Shown here one piece after another: positions 18,780 through 28,687 of a stretch of DNA of 33,190 bases. The stretch is taken from the NCBI GenBank assembly GCA_023300575.1, contig JALZUT010000049.1, positions 1-33,190 of the forward strand, written 5' to 3'. The DNA comes from Olleya sp. Lineage in GTDB: Bacteria; Bacteroidota; Bacteroidia; Flavobacteriales; Flavobacteriaceae. Below the pieces are notes generated by a model. It had not been told where the DNA came from. It made no database searches and saw nothing but the letters and a program-made list of their open reading frames with translations. Within the stretch, counting starts at the first letter, position 1, and every line of letters starts with the position of its first letter. A program made the translations under genes and the position numbers.

Positions 18780-20831
18780 ATGACTAAGCCACCAATTGCT
18801 AAAAAAGTAAAAAAAGAATTAACCATACACCAAGATACAAGAGTTGATAATTACTACTGGCTAAATCAACGAGAAGATCAAGACGTTTTAGATTATTTAA
18901 ATGCAGAAAATAGCTATACCAAATCTGTTTTAAAGCATACGGAACCCTTTCAGGAATCACTTTTTAAAGAAATGAAATCGCGAATTAAAGAAGATGATCA
19001 AAGTGTACCATATAAACAAAATGGATACTGGTATATTACCAAATATGAAGAAGGGAAAGATTACCCTATCTATAGTAGAAAAAAGGAAAGTTTAGAAGCT
19101 AAAGAAGAAGTTATATTTGATTGCAACAAAATGGCAGAAGGACATAGCTACTTTAAATTAGGTGGTATTTCTATAAGTGCAGATAATACTTTGGCTGCTT
19201 TTTCTGTAGATACCGTAAGTAGAAGGCAATATACTATTTATATTAAAAACCTTCATACTGGCGAAATTTATAAAGACAAGATAGAAAACACTTCTGGAAG
19301 TTCTACTTGGGCAAGCGATAATAAAACCTTATTTTACAGTAAAAAAGATGAAATTACATTACGTTCTGACAAAATTTATAAACACAAATTAAATTCAGCT
19401 ACCAAAGATGATGTGTTAGTCTTTAATGAAGTAGACGAAACCTTCAATACTTTTGTGTACACAACAAAATCTAAAAAGTTTTTAGTTATAGGTAGTGCAA
19501 GTACTATGACTACAGAATATAGAATTTTAGAAGCTGATAATCCAGATGGAGCGTTTAGGGTGTTTCAAAAACGCACACAAGATTTAGAATATTCTATATC
19601 ACATTATAATGATAGTTTTTACATAACAACTAATAAAGACAACGCAACAAATTTTAAGCTTCAAAAAACTAACGAAACAGAAACTAGTGCAGACAACTGG
19701 AAAGATGTCTTACCACATAGAGTAGATGTTTTACTAGAAGATATAGAGATTTTTAAAGCGTATTTGGTTGTAAACGAAAGAAAAAACGGACTAAATCAAT
19801 TACGTATCATAAGTTGGGATGGGACAGAAGACTATTACTTAAAGTTTGAAAATGAAACGTATACAGCTCAATTAGGAAACAATCCAGATTTTGATAGTCA
19901 AACATTAAGATATAGTTACAATGCTTTAACCACACCAAGCTCTGTCATAGATTATGATTTTAAAACTAAGCAAAAGGACGTTAAAAAAGAGCAAGAAATA
20001 TTAGATAAAAACTTTGATAAAAATAATTACACCTCTAAGCGTATTTGGGCAACAGCAAGAGATGGTGTAAAAGTACCAATGTCTATAGTATATAAAAAAG
20101 ATACTAAATTAGATGGTACTAGTCCAGTTTTACAATATGCTTATGGCTCTTATGGATCTACTATAGACCCTTATTTTTCTACTATTAGATTAAGTCTTTT
20201 AGATAGAGGATTTATATATGTTATAACACATGTAAGAGGTAGTGAATACTTAGGGAGACCATGGTACGAAAATGGTAAACTGTTATCTAAAACAAATACT
20301 TTTTCCGACTTTATAGATTGCTCAAAATATTTAATAGACAATAATTACACATCTAAAAATCACCTTTACGCAATGGGTGGAAGTGCAGGTGGTTTATTAA
20401 TGGGTGTAATTATAAATTTAAATCCAGAATTGTATAATGGTATTATTGCTGCTGTACCTTTTGTAGATGTTGTTACTACTATGTTAGATGATTCAATTCC
20501 TTTAACAACTGGAGAGTATGATGAATGGGGAAATCCAAATGATAAAACATATTATGACTATATGAAATCATATTCTCCCTATGATAATTTAGAAGCAAAA
20601 GCATATCCAAATTTATTAGTAACTTCAGGATTACATGATTCTCAAGTTCAATATTGGGAACCTGCAAAATGGGTCGCAAAACTAAGAGAACTAAAAACAG
20701 ATAGTAATATGTTAGTATTAAAAACCGATATGGATGCAGGTCATGGTGGTGCTTCTGGTCGATTTGAAGCATTAAAAGAAGTGGCTTTAGAATATGCGTT
20801 TTTGTTCGATTTAGAAGGAATAAATAAATAA
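18780..20831 (+). CDS. ptrB: Oligopeptidase B / S9A prolyl oligopeptidase family
   Basis: Catalytic Ser motif AMGGSAGGLLMGV; C-terminal His in DMDAGHGGASGRFE; N-terminal PPIAKKVKKELTIHQDTRVDNYYWL. Confidence 0.92.
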   Translation: MTKPPIAKKVKKELTIHQDTRVDNYYWLNQREDQDVLDYLNAENSYTKSVLKHTEPFQESLFKEMKSRIKEDDQSVPYKQNGYWYITKYEEGKDYPIYSRKKESLEAKEEVIFDCNKMAEGHSYFKLGGISISADNTLAAFSVDTVSRRQYTIYIKNLHTGEIYKDKIENTSGSSTWASDNKTLFYSKKDEITLRSDKIYKHKLNSATKDDVLVFNEVDETFNTFVYTTKSKKFLVIGSASTMTTEYRILEADNPDGAFRVFQKRTQDLEYSISHYNDSFYITTNKDNATNFKLQKTNETETSADNWKDVLPHRVDVLLEDIEIFKAYLVVNERKNGLNQLRIISWDGTEDYYLKFENETYTAQLGNNPDFDSQTLRYSYNALTTPSSVIDYDFKTKQKDVKKEQEILDKNFDKNNYTSKRIWATARDGVKVPMSIVYKKDTKLDGTSPVLQYAYGSYGSTIDPYFSTIRLSLLDRGFIYVITHVRGSEYLGRPWYENGKLLSKTNTFSDFIDCSKYLIDNNYTSKNHLYAMGGSAGGLLMGVIINLNPELYNGIIAAVPFVDVVTTMLDDSIPLTTGEYDEWGNPNDKTYYDYMKSYSPYDNLEAKAYPNLLVTSGLHDSQVQYWEPAKWVAKLRELKTDSNMLVLKTDMDAGHGGASGRFEALKEVALEYAFLFDLEGINK

Positions 20832-20904
20832 TCAAAAAAAATGCTTATTTTTGCAAGGTTTGATTTTTAATATCAATAAAATAAGTAGCTTTTAAATAGC
20901 ATTT

Positions 20905-21945
20905 ATGGAATACAAAAAACAAGTTTTTGATAGCGTATTAGACTTAATTGGTCATACACCAATGATAAAACTAAAAAAAATGACTTCAGGATTTAAAGGA
21001 AACTTCCTTGCAAAGGTTGAGGCTTTTAACCCAGGACATTCTTCTAAAGATAGAATAGCTCTATATATAATTGAACAAGCTGAAAAACAAGGTATAATCA
21101 AACCTGGAGACACTATTATAGAAACTACTTCTGGTAACACAGGATTTAGTATTGCAATGGTTAGTGTTATAAAAGGTTATGACTGTATATTAGCTGTAAG
21201 TTCTAAATCCTCTTCAGATAAAATAGACATGCTAAAAAATATGGGAGCAAAAGTATACGTTTGTCCAGCAAATGTTAGTGCAGATGACCCAAGAAGTTAT
21301 TATCAAGTTGCAAAGCAATTACATGACGAAATCAAAGGATCGGTTTATATTAACCAATACTTTAATCAGTTAAATATAGATGCACATTACTATTCTACAG
21401 GTCCAGAAATATGGAATCAAACAGAAGGTGAAATAACACATTTAGTAGCTTGTAGTGGTACAGGAGGAACAATTTCGGGTACTGCTAAATATCTAAAAGA
21501 ACAGAATCCAGATATTAAAATTATTGGAGTTGATGCTTTTGGGTCGGTATTAAAAAAATACCATGAGACTAGAGAGTTTGATGACAAAGAAATTTATCCA
21601 TACAGAATAGAAGGTTTAGGCAAAAACTTAATTCCTACTGCAACAGATTTTGATACAATAGATAAATTTATAAAAGTTACAGATGAGGAAAGTGCACATA
21701 CTGCCAGAGAAATAGCACAAACAGAAGGTTTGTTTGTAGGTTATACTTCAGGAGCAGCAATGCAAGCCATAAAACAACTTAATGAAAGTGGCGAGTTTAA
21801 AGAAACAGATAATGTTGTAGTCATTTTTCCAGATCATGGTTCAAGATACATGAGTAAAATTTACAGTGATAAATGGATGAATGAACAAGGCTTTTTTGAT
21901 AGCAAAAATGCAGAAGCAGCCCAAAGTATTCAGTACATTAAGTAA
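20905..21945 (+). CDS. PLP-dependent cysteine synthase / cystathionine beta-synthase-like family enzyme
   Basis: [12 protein letters not shown] lysine in [54 protein letters not shown]. Confidence 0.85.
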   Translation: MEYKKQVFDSVLDLIGHTPMIKLKKMTSGFKGNFLAKVEAFNPGHSSKDRIALYIIEQAEKQGIIKPGDTIIETTSGNTGFSIAMVSVIKGYDCILAVSSKSSSDKIDMLKNMGAKVYVCPANVSADDPRSYYQVAKQLHDEIKGSVYINQYFNQLNIDAHYYSTGPEIWNQTEGEITHLVACSGTGGTISGTAKYLKEQNPDIKIIGVDAFGSVLKKYHETREFDDKEIYPYRIEGLGKNLIPTATDFDTIDKFIKVTDEESAHTAREIAQTEGLFVGYTSGAAMQAIKQLNESGEFKETDNVVVIFPDHGSRYMSKIYSDKWMNEQGFFDSKNAEAAQSIQYIK

Positions 21946-21964
21946 AACACACACACTTTAAAAC

Positions 21965-22003
21965 AAAAAGTTAGCCTTAATGTAAATTTTGGTTAACTTT
22001 TTT
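21965..22003 (+). terminator. Putative intrinsic terminator / hairpin
   Basis: aaaaagttagcc-N14-ggttaactttttt inverted repeat with one G:U pair. Confidence 0.5.
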
Positions 22004-22127
22004 GTTGATAATAGATGCTAGATTAATTATGCACGTATAATAAAATTGTCTAATTTTGCTTCTCTAACTTAATTTAATAGCTCAAGCTAATTATTTCAAA
22101 AATAAAAAGCTAAATAATCGTTTTACA

Positions 22128-23387
22128 ATGAAAGATTTATTTGAAAAAATATACAAGGATAAAGGACCATTAGGTAAATGGGCAGCACAAGCAGAAGGTT
22201 ATTTTGTATTCCCGAAATTAGAAGGAGAAATTTCTAATCGCATGAAATTTCAAGGAAAAGATGTAATTACTTGGAGTATAAATGATTATTTAGGATTGGC
22301 AAATCACCCAGAAGTACGTAAAGTAGATGCAGAAGCTGCTGCACAATATGGCTCTGCTTATCCAATGGGAGCTCGTATGATGTCTGGTCATACAGATTTG
22401 CACGAACAATTGCAAAACGAATTAGCCGAGTTTGTAGATAAAGAAGCTGCATATTTATTAAACTTTGGTTACCAAGGAATGGTGTCTACTGTAGATGCTT
22501 TGGTTGCTAAAGATGATATTATTGTTTATGACGTTGATGCACACGCTTGTATTATTGATGGCGTAAGATTACACCATGGTAAACGTTTTACTTACAAGCA
22601 TAATGATATTGAAAGTTTAGAAAAAAATCTAGAACGTGCTACTAAAATGGCAGAGACAACAGGTGGAGGGATCTTAGTGATCTCTGAAGGTGTTTTTGGA
22701 ATGCGAGGTGAGCAAGGTCGTTTAAAAGAAATAGTAGCGCTTAAACAAAAATTTAATTTCAGACTATTTGTTGATGATGCACATGGCTTTGGTACACTTG
22801 GTAAAACAGGAGCGGGAGCAGGTGAAGAGCAAGGCGTACAAGATGATATAGATGTATACTTTGCAACGTTTGCTAAGTCTTTAGCAAGTACAGGAGCCTT
22901 TATTGCTGCAGATCAAGAAATTATAGACTATTTAAAGTACAATTTACGTTCGCAAATGTTTGCTAAGTCTTTACAGATGCAATTAGTAGTTGGTGCTTTA
23001 AAGCGTTTAGATATGTTACGTACAATGCCAGAGTTAAAAGAAAACTTATGGAAAATTGTAGATGCTTTACAATCAGGATTAAAAGATAGAGGATTTGATA
23101 TTGGTACAACACAAAGTTGTGTAACACCAGTATATCTTAACGGAAGTATTCCAGAAGCTATGGCTTTAGTCCGTGATTTAAGAGAAAACTACGGAATTTT
23201 CTGTTCTATAGTTGTATACCCAGTAATACCAAAAGGATTAATCTTATTAAGAATGATACCTACTGCTACGCACACTTTACAAGATGTAAATGAAACTTTA
23301 GATGCTTTTGATGCTATTAGAACGCGTTTAGAAAACGGAACTTACAAACGTATGTCTGCTGCTTTAATAAAAGCAATGGGTGAATAG
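22128..23387 (+). CDS. Alpha-oxoamine synthase, serine palmitoyltransferase-like aminotransferase class I/II
   Basis: DDAHGFGTLGKTGAG, PLP lysine in FATFAKSLASTGAFIA (SPT-like TFSKSLAS rather than KBL/BioF TLGKA), GARMMSGHTDLHEQLQNELAEF; 419 aa. Confidence 0.8.
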   Translation: MKDLFEKIYKDKGPLGKWAAQAEGYFVFPKLEGEISNRMKFQGKDVITWSINDYLGLANHPEVRKVDAEAAAQYGSAYPMGARMMSGHTDLHEQLQNELAEFVDKEAAYLLNFGYQGMVSTVDALVAKDDIIVYDVDAHACIIDGVRLHHGKRFTYKHNDIESLEKNLERATKMAETTGGGILVISEGVFGMRGEQGRLKEIVALKQKFNFRLFVDDAHGFGTLGKTGAGAGEEQGVQDDIDVYFATFAKSLASTGAFIAADQEIIDYLKYNLRSQMFAKSLQMQLVVGALKRLDMLRTMPELKENLWKIVDALQSGLKDRGFDIGTTQSCVTPVYLNGSIPEAMALVRDLRENYGIFCSIVVYPVIPKGLILLRMIPTATHTLQDVNETLDAFDAIRTRLENGTYKRMSAALIKAMGE

Positions 23388-23410
23388 AATAAATTGAAAA
23401 TTATAAAACA

Positions 23411-23445
23411 TAAAAAATCCGATTCATTTGAATCGGATTTTTTTT
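23411..23445. terminator. Bidirectional intrinsic terminator
   Basis: aaaaaatccgattcatttgaatcggattttttt between convergent genes. Confidence 0.85.
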
Positions 23446-24562
23446 ATAATGCTTTTTTTAAAGTAACACGTCTTCTATACACTTCTGGATCAAAATGTTT
23501 CCAAATTTTATGAATCGCTTCGTTGTCTTCTAATTCTGGGGTTCTATAACAAGTTTTAATGCCTTTTTTTGTAAATGTATCATAATACTCATTGAATATA
23601 ACAGCATGTACACCTTTGTTTTGATAGTCTGGATGTACACCAATTAAATAAAATATTACATCCTTACTTTCTTTCTTAGCTTTTAATAATTTTAAAAAAC
23701 CAAGTGGTAATAGTTTTCCATTCATTTGTTGTAAAGCTTCTGAAAACCTAGGCATTACTATAGCAAAAGCTACTAAGTTGTCGTCTTTATCAACTACAAA
23801 TTTGATATACTCTGGATTAATAAAACTGATAAATTTTTTCTTGAAATATTCTTTCTGAATATCTGTTATTGCTACAAACGATGAAAGCGCTGAATAACTT
23901 TCGTTAAATAAATCAAACATCTTATCTACGTAAGGCATGACCTGAGAAGTCTTAGTAAATTTTAAGGCTCTAAGTTTATAACGTCGCTTAATCAACTCTT
24001 GTGCTTTTAGAAAAAACTCTGTTTTTACATTTTCAAAAAGAAATCTACTTTCAGAATATTTTTTTTCTATATTAAAACCATGTGATTGATAGTGATTAAT
24101 ATAATAGGGATGATTATACCAAGTAATCATGTTGCTTGCATTATTAAATCCTTCGGTTAAAACACCAACTTTATCAAGATTTGAAAAACCTACAGGACCT
24201 TCAGTATATTCAAGATTATGGGATTTTCCTATTTTATATACTTCTTCGATAAGCGCTTTACTAACCTCTAAATCATCTATAAAATCAAACCAACCAAAAC
24301 GCATTTTTTTAATCTTTTGGTCTTTTATTTCTAGCCAATTTATAATTGCAGCAACACGCCCAACAACTACATTCTCTTTATATGCTAAAAACAGAGTAGC
24401 TTCAGCATCATTAAAAATAGGGTTTTTTTTAACATCAAAAGTTGCAAGTTCTTGACTAATAATTGGAGGTACCCAATATTTAGAATCTTTATAAATAGAG
24501 AAAGGAAATGTTACAAAAGCTTTATAATCTCCTTTTGATACTACTTTTTTGATTGTAATCAT
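23444..24562 (-). CDS. GNAT-fold acyltransferase-like protein (long family, 372 aa)
   Basis: FPFSIYKDSKYWVPPIISQELATFDVKKNPIFNDAEATLFLAYKENVVVGRVAAIINW and C-terminal FYLIGVHPDYQNKGVHAVIFNEYYDTFTKKGIKTCYRTPELEDN acyl-CoA-binding-like motif. Confidence 0.7.
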   Translation of the reverse strand: MITIKKVVSKGDYKAFVTFPFSIYKDSKYWVPPIISQELATFDVKKNPIFNDAEATLFLAYKENVVVGRVAAIINWLEIKDQKIKKMRFGWFDFIDDLEVSKALIEEVYKIGKSHNLEYTEGPVGFSNLDKVGVLTEGFNNASNMITWYNHPYYINHYQSHGFNIEKKYSESRFLFENVKTEFFLKAQELIKRRYKLRALKFTKTSQVMPYVDKMFDLFNESYSALSSFVAITDIQKEYFKKKFISFINPEYIKFVVDKDDNLVAFAIVMPRFSEALQQMNGKLLPLGFLKLLKAKKESKDVIFYLIGVHPDYQNKGVHAVIFNEYYDTFTKKGIKTCYRTPELEDNEAIHKIWKHFDPEVYRRRVTLKKAL

Positions 24563-24577
24563 ATTAAAAAGAAAGGA

Positions 24578-25636
24578 TTAGTCTTCGTCATCAAAATCAA
24601 CATCTTGGATTTCTTTTTTACGTTTTCCAGAATTGTCAGGACTGTCTGGATCATCACCATCTTTATTTTTTTTCTTCTTCTTATTTCGGTTTGCTTTTCT
24701 TTCATATTCATCCATTACATCAGTTCCATTATCAACTTCTGGATCTTTATGAAAATCTAAACGGTAAGATGCGCCAAAATTTAAACTAAAAACAGAAGGA
24801 GTATCTTTAGTATTAAAGGTCAAGCCTGTGTCAAGTTGAAAATTCCTACTCCATAAATAAGCACCACCAAACCTAAATAGATTGTCAGCATAAAAGTCAC
24901 TTTGAATACCTTGTGTTTCACCAAATAAAACCCATTGTTGGTTTATGGCTTTAGTAATAGTTACTATATATTGAAAATCTGAAAAATCAGTACCAATCCT
25001 ATCTTTAGAAAAATTCATAACAAAAACCCAACCACTATTAAAGTTGTGTTGTGTTGCTATCATTACTTTAGGACTAAAACCACCTTCGTAATTTGGGCTG
25101 GTAAAAGGACTAGCATAAGGTATAAAACTATTGTTATCTGAATCATAATTAGCACCAACATAAACTGCTACTGCAGGAATCAAGTGGCTCCATTTAAATT
25201 TTTTATTAGCATGGTAGCTATATAAATTTGGTTTTTCTTCACCTCTTTTTTTATAAGGATCATAAACTAAATATTTTGCGCCTATAGTTAAATATCTAAA
25301 GTTAGCACGATCTGCAGATGAAGAAGGTGTTACACGTAAGTCTGTAAACGTATCATTTTGATATGCACCTTCTATATTTAGCTCTAATTGTTCCCAAACT
25401 AAACCATATCTAGCAGCAAAATCAATCCCAAAACCAGATGCTTCATTTTCTAATGGCGTATGATCTTCGTTTACAGAATATGGTCCAGCTTCAAATTGCA
25501 CTACATTTGTTCCTACAGAAAAAGCACTTCTAGAAACTCCTGGTCGATTAGAATTTATTACTTCTGTATATTGGGCAAAAGCCGAAAAACCTACCAAAAG
25601 TAGCAGGTACTTAAATAAAGATTTTGTATGAGGCAT
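24578..25636 (-). CDS. Outer membrane transporter-like beta-barrel protein (phenol-degradation MetA-like family)
   Basis: Signal peptide (LFKYLLLLVGFSAFAQYTEVINSNRPGVSRSAFSVGTNVVQFEAG), beta-strand-rich body, highly charged C-terminal tail. Confidence 0.65.
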   Translation of the reverse strand: MPHTKSLFKYLLLLVGFSAFAQYTEVINSNRPGVSRSAFSVGTNVVQFEAGPYSVNEDHTPLENEASGFGIDFAARYGLVWEQLELNIEGAYQNDTFTDLRVTPSSSADRANFRYLTIGAKYLVYDPYKKRGEEKPNLYSYHANKKFKWSHLIPAVAVYVGANYDSDNNSFIPYASPFTSPNYEGGFSPKVMIATQHNFNSGWVFVMNFSKDRIGTDFSDFQYIVTITKAINQQWVLFGETQGIQSDFYADNLFRFGGAYLWSRNFQLDTGLTFNTKDTPSVFSLNFGASYRLDFHKDPEVDNGTDVMDEYERKANRNKKKKKNKDGDDPDSPDNSGKRKKEIQDVDFDDED

Positions 25637-25714
25637 AAATATAAGTTTAAATTCAAATATAAGATTTTATATTTTTTTTAGGGATTTTATTCTTAATTTA
25701 AAACCGAAGAATTG

Positions 25715-25722
25715 TATTTTTG
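25715..25722 (+). promoter_or_regulatory. Candidate -7 element (TATTTTTG)
   Basis: TANNTTTG match 33 nt upstream of the DUF4834 start; no clear -33 TTG seen. Confidence 0.3.
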
Positions 25723-25754
25723 TGTCAATATTACTACTAAACTGAAATTAATAC

Positions 25755-26006
25755 ATGGGTTTATTAAGAACCATCCTTATAATTGCCTTAATTTATTACG
25801 GATTAAAAGTCTTGTCTAGACTTTTTGCACCAATGCTATTTAAATATGCTGCAAAAAAAGCAGAACAACGTTTTGGTGGTGCATTTAACCAACAAAGACA
25901 AGAGCCAATTGAAAAAGAAGGTGAGATTACAATAGATAAAATGCCACAAAATAAAACATCTAACAAAGATGTTGGCGATTATGTAGATTATGAAGAGATA
26001 GAGTAG
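25755..26006 (+). CDS. DUF4834 family membrane protein
   Basis: MGLLRTILIIALIYYGLKVLSRLFAPMLFKYAAKKAEQRFGG; 83 aa. Confidence 0.7.
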   Translation: MGLLRTILIIALIYYGLKVLSRLFAPMLFKYAAKKAEQRFGGAFNQQRQEPIEKEGEITIDKMPQNKTSNKDVGDYVDYEEIE

Positions 26007-26127
26007 TCTGCTTGCAAAAAAATAGAAGTCTTTTTCTGTTTTATAAAATTCAATTTATTTAGCGCTTAATTCATTCTTTCTTAAAAATTATCATTAATTT
26101 TCAAGCTCACAGTTTTTAAAGTCATCT

Positions 26128-28563
26128 ATGCAGTTTTCATTTAAAAAAATCTTGCCACACATTTTAGTTTTGGTAGGATTTGTAATTTGCTCTTTAGCCT
26201 ATTTTAGTCCTGTTTTACAGGGAAAAGCAATCTATCAAAGCGATATTGTCCATTACACAGGAATGGCAAAACAGCAAAAACAATTTAAAGCAGACACTGG
26301 CCAAGAAACCTATTGGACAAACAGTGCTTTTGGCGGAATGCCAACTTACCAGCTAGGTGCAAAATACCCACATAATTACATTAAAAAATTAGATTTAAGC
26401 TTACGGTTTTTACCGAGACCTGCAGATTACTTATTCCTTTATTTTTTAGGATTTTACATCTTGTTATTAGTGCTTAAAGTTGATTTTAAACTCGCAGCAT
26501 TAGGCGCTCTAGCGTTTGGTTTTTCAACCTATTTAATAATAATACTAGGTGTTGGGCACAATAGTAAAGCACACGCAATAGCTTATATGCCTTTAGTTTT
26601 AAGCGGAATTTTACTGACCTTTAGAGGTAAATATATTTTTGGATTTTTGCTCACTGCTGTCGCAATGGGATTAGAGTTGGTAGCCAACCACTTTCAAATG
26701 ACCTATTACTTATTGTTGTTGGTTTTAGTTTTAGGTGTTGTCTATTTAATAGATGCTTACAAAAAGAAGATGTTGCTTCACTTTTTTAAAGCTGTTGGTG
26801 TGTTATCGGTTGCAGTGTTATTAGCAATTGGTTTAAATGCGACCAATATTATGGCAACTCAAGATTATGTAAATGAAAGCACGCGTGGTAAAAGTGAACT
26901 AACTATAAATGCAGACGGAAGTCCAAGAGAAATCACTAATGGATTGAGTAAAGAGTACATCACAGAATATAGCTACGGAAAATTAGAAACTTTTAACCTG
27001 TTTATTCCTCGGTTTTTGGGTGGTGGAAGCGGAGAAGATGTTGGAAAAAACTCTGCAATGTATGAGTTTTTTAGAAATAAAAACGTACCTCCTGCAGAAG
27101 CTTTAGAATATACAAAAGGCACACCAACATATTGGGGAGACCAGACCATTGTAGAAGCACCAGCTTATATTGGTGCAGTAGTAATCTTCTTATTTGTTTT
27201 AGGATTGTTCTTGGTAAAAGGACGATTAAAATGGTGGTTAGTTGGCGGAACTATCTTATCCCTTTTATTATCTTATGGAAAGAATTTAGAATTCTTAACC
27301 GACTTGTTTATTAATTATGTGCCGCTTTATAACAAGTTTAGAGCAGTTAGTTCCATACAAGTTGTTTTAGAGTTGTGTATTCCTATATTAGCCATTTTTG
27401 CTTTAGTGAAATTGTTTAATGATTATGTTAAAGATGAAGAAAAGCAAAAAGCATTAAAGTATACTGTTATTATTACAGGTGGATTGGCTGTTTTGTTTTT
27501 ATTGGTTAAACTTTTAGGTTTCTTTGATTTTGTTGGAGGTAATGATGGGTATTATCGTCAGAATTATGGACCAGAATTTGTTGACGCTTTACGTAAAGAT
27601 CGTGCTAGCTTTTTTACTTCGGATACCTTAAGAACTTTACTTTTAGTACTACTATCCGCAGGAGTAATCTATTTGTTTTTAAAGCAGAAACTGACCGAAA
27701 ATAAAACTATTATCGTTTTAGGTTTATTAATTGTATTTGATTTAGTAATTGTTGACAGACGCTATGTTAATAATGATGATTTTGTTTCTAAATTTAAAAT
27801 GGAACAGCCTTATCAAGCTAATAAAGCAGATTTACAAATACTAAAAGATAAGGCTGACTTTAGAGTTTATGATCTTACTTCTGGAGCTGCAAAAGCATCG
27901 TACTATCATAACGCATTAGGAGGTTATCATGCTGCAAAACCAAAACGTTTTCAGGATTTATATGAGTTTTACTTATCAAAAAACAACATTAACGTCTTAA
28001 GCATGCTTAATGCTAAGTATATTATTGGTCAAGGTGAAGATGAGCAACCTTTTCCGTTTGTAAATAAAGATGCTAATGGTAATGCTTGGTTTGTTGAAGA
28101 AAAGAAATATGTTGATTCTGCAAATGAAGAGATTTTAGCTTTAGATAGTTTGGATAATAAACGAGTTGCTATTTACACTAAACCTTCAGGTTTAGTAATT
28201 AAATTTAGACCTACAAATTATGACTATAAAGTTGATTCACTAGCAATAATAAAAGTTATAGACTATAAACCAAACTACATAAAGTACCAATCATCTAACA
28301 ATAATGATGGTTTTGCAGTATTTTCTGAAGCGTATTATAAAAATGGTTGGGTTGCAACAATAGATAATACAGAAATAGCTATTAGTAAAGTAAACTATGC
28401 TTTAAGAGGTTTAAATATACCTAAAGGTAATCATACAATAGAATTCAAGTTTGAGCCACAAGTTGTAAAAACTGGAAGTAAAATAGCATTAGCAAGTTCT
28501 GCTTTACTAGGATTATTATTACTTAGTGGTTTGTTTTTTGGAATAAGAAAACTAAAAATTTAA
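26128..28563 (+). CDS. YfhO family membrane protein
   Basis: About a dozen TM segments; SDIVHYTGMAKQQKQF...TYWTNSAFGGMPTYQLGAKYP and a large C-terminal soluble domain. Confidence 0.85.
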   Translation: MQFSFKKILPHILVLVGFVICSLAYFSPVLQGKAIYQSDIVHYTGMAKQQKQFKADTGQETYWTNSAFGGMPTYQLGAKYPHNYIKKLDLSLRFLPRPADYLFLYFLGFYILLLVLKVDFKLAALGALAFGFSTYLIIILGVGHNSKAHAIAYMPLVLSGILLTFRGKYIFGFLLTAVAMGLELVANHFQMTYYLLLLVLVLGVVYLIDAYKKKMLLHFFKAVGVLSVAVLLAIGLNATNIMATQDYVNESTRGKSELTINADGSPREITNGLSKEYITEYSYGKLETFNLFIPRFLGGGSGEDVGKNSAMYEFFRNKNVPPAEALEYTKGTPTYWGDQTIVEAPAYIGAVVIFLFVLGLFLVKGRLKWWLVGGTILSLLLSYGKNLEFLTDLFINYVPLYNKFRAVSSIQVVLELCIPILAIFALVKLFNDYVKDEEKQKALKYTVIITGGLAVLFLLVKLLGFFDFVGGNDGYYRQNYGPEFVDALRKDRASFFTSDTLRTLLLVLLSAGVIYLFLKQKLTENKTIIVLGLLIVFDLVIVDRRYVNNDDFVSKFKMEQPYQANKADLQILKDKADFRVYDLTSGAAKASYYHNALGGYHAAKPKRFQDLYEFYLSKNNINVLSMLNAKYIIGQGEDEQPFPFVNKDANGNAWFVEEKKYVDSANEEILALDSLDNKRVAIYTKPSGLVIKFRPTNYDYKVDSLAIIKVIDYKPNYIKYQSSNNNDGFAVFSEAYYKNGWVATIDNTEIAISKVNYALRGLNIPKGNHTIEFKFEPQVVKTGSKIALASSALLGLLLLSGLFFGIRKLKI

Positions 28564-28570
28564 TATTTTA

Positions 28571-28682
28571 TCACTCCTGCTAAATCAAAGATTTACGAAT
28601 CAAAATTATCAAGTATTGATTTATTATTACATGCAGGCGTCCAATTAATTATAAAATAGATTCTTGCTTTCGCAGGAATGAC
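28571..28682. repeat. REP/MITE-like intergenic inverted-repeat element
   Basis: Left end tcactcctgc is complementary (one mismatch) to right end gcaggaatga; right half contains hairpin TTCTTGC-TTTC-GCAGGAA. Confidence 0.6.
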
Positions 28683-28687
28683 AATTA

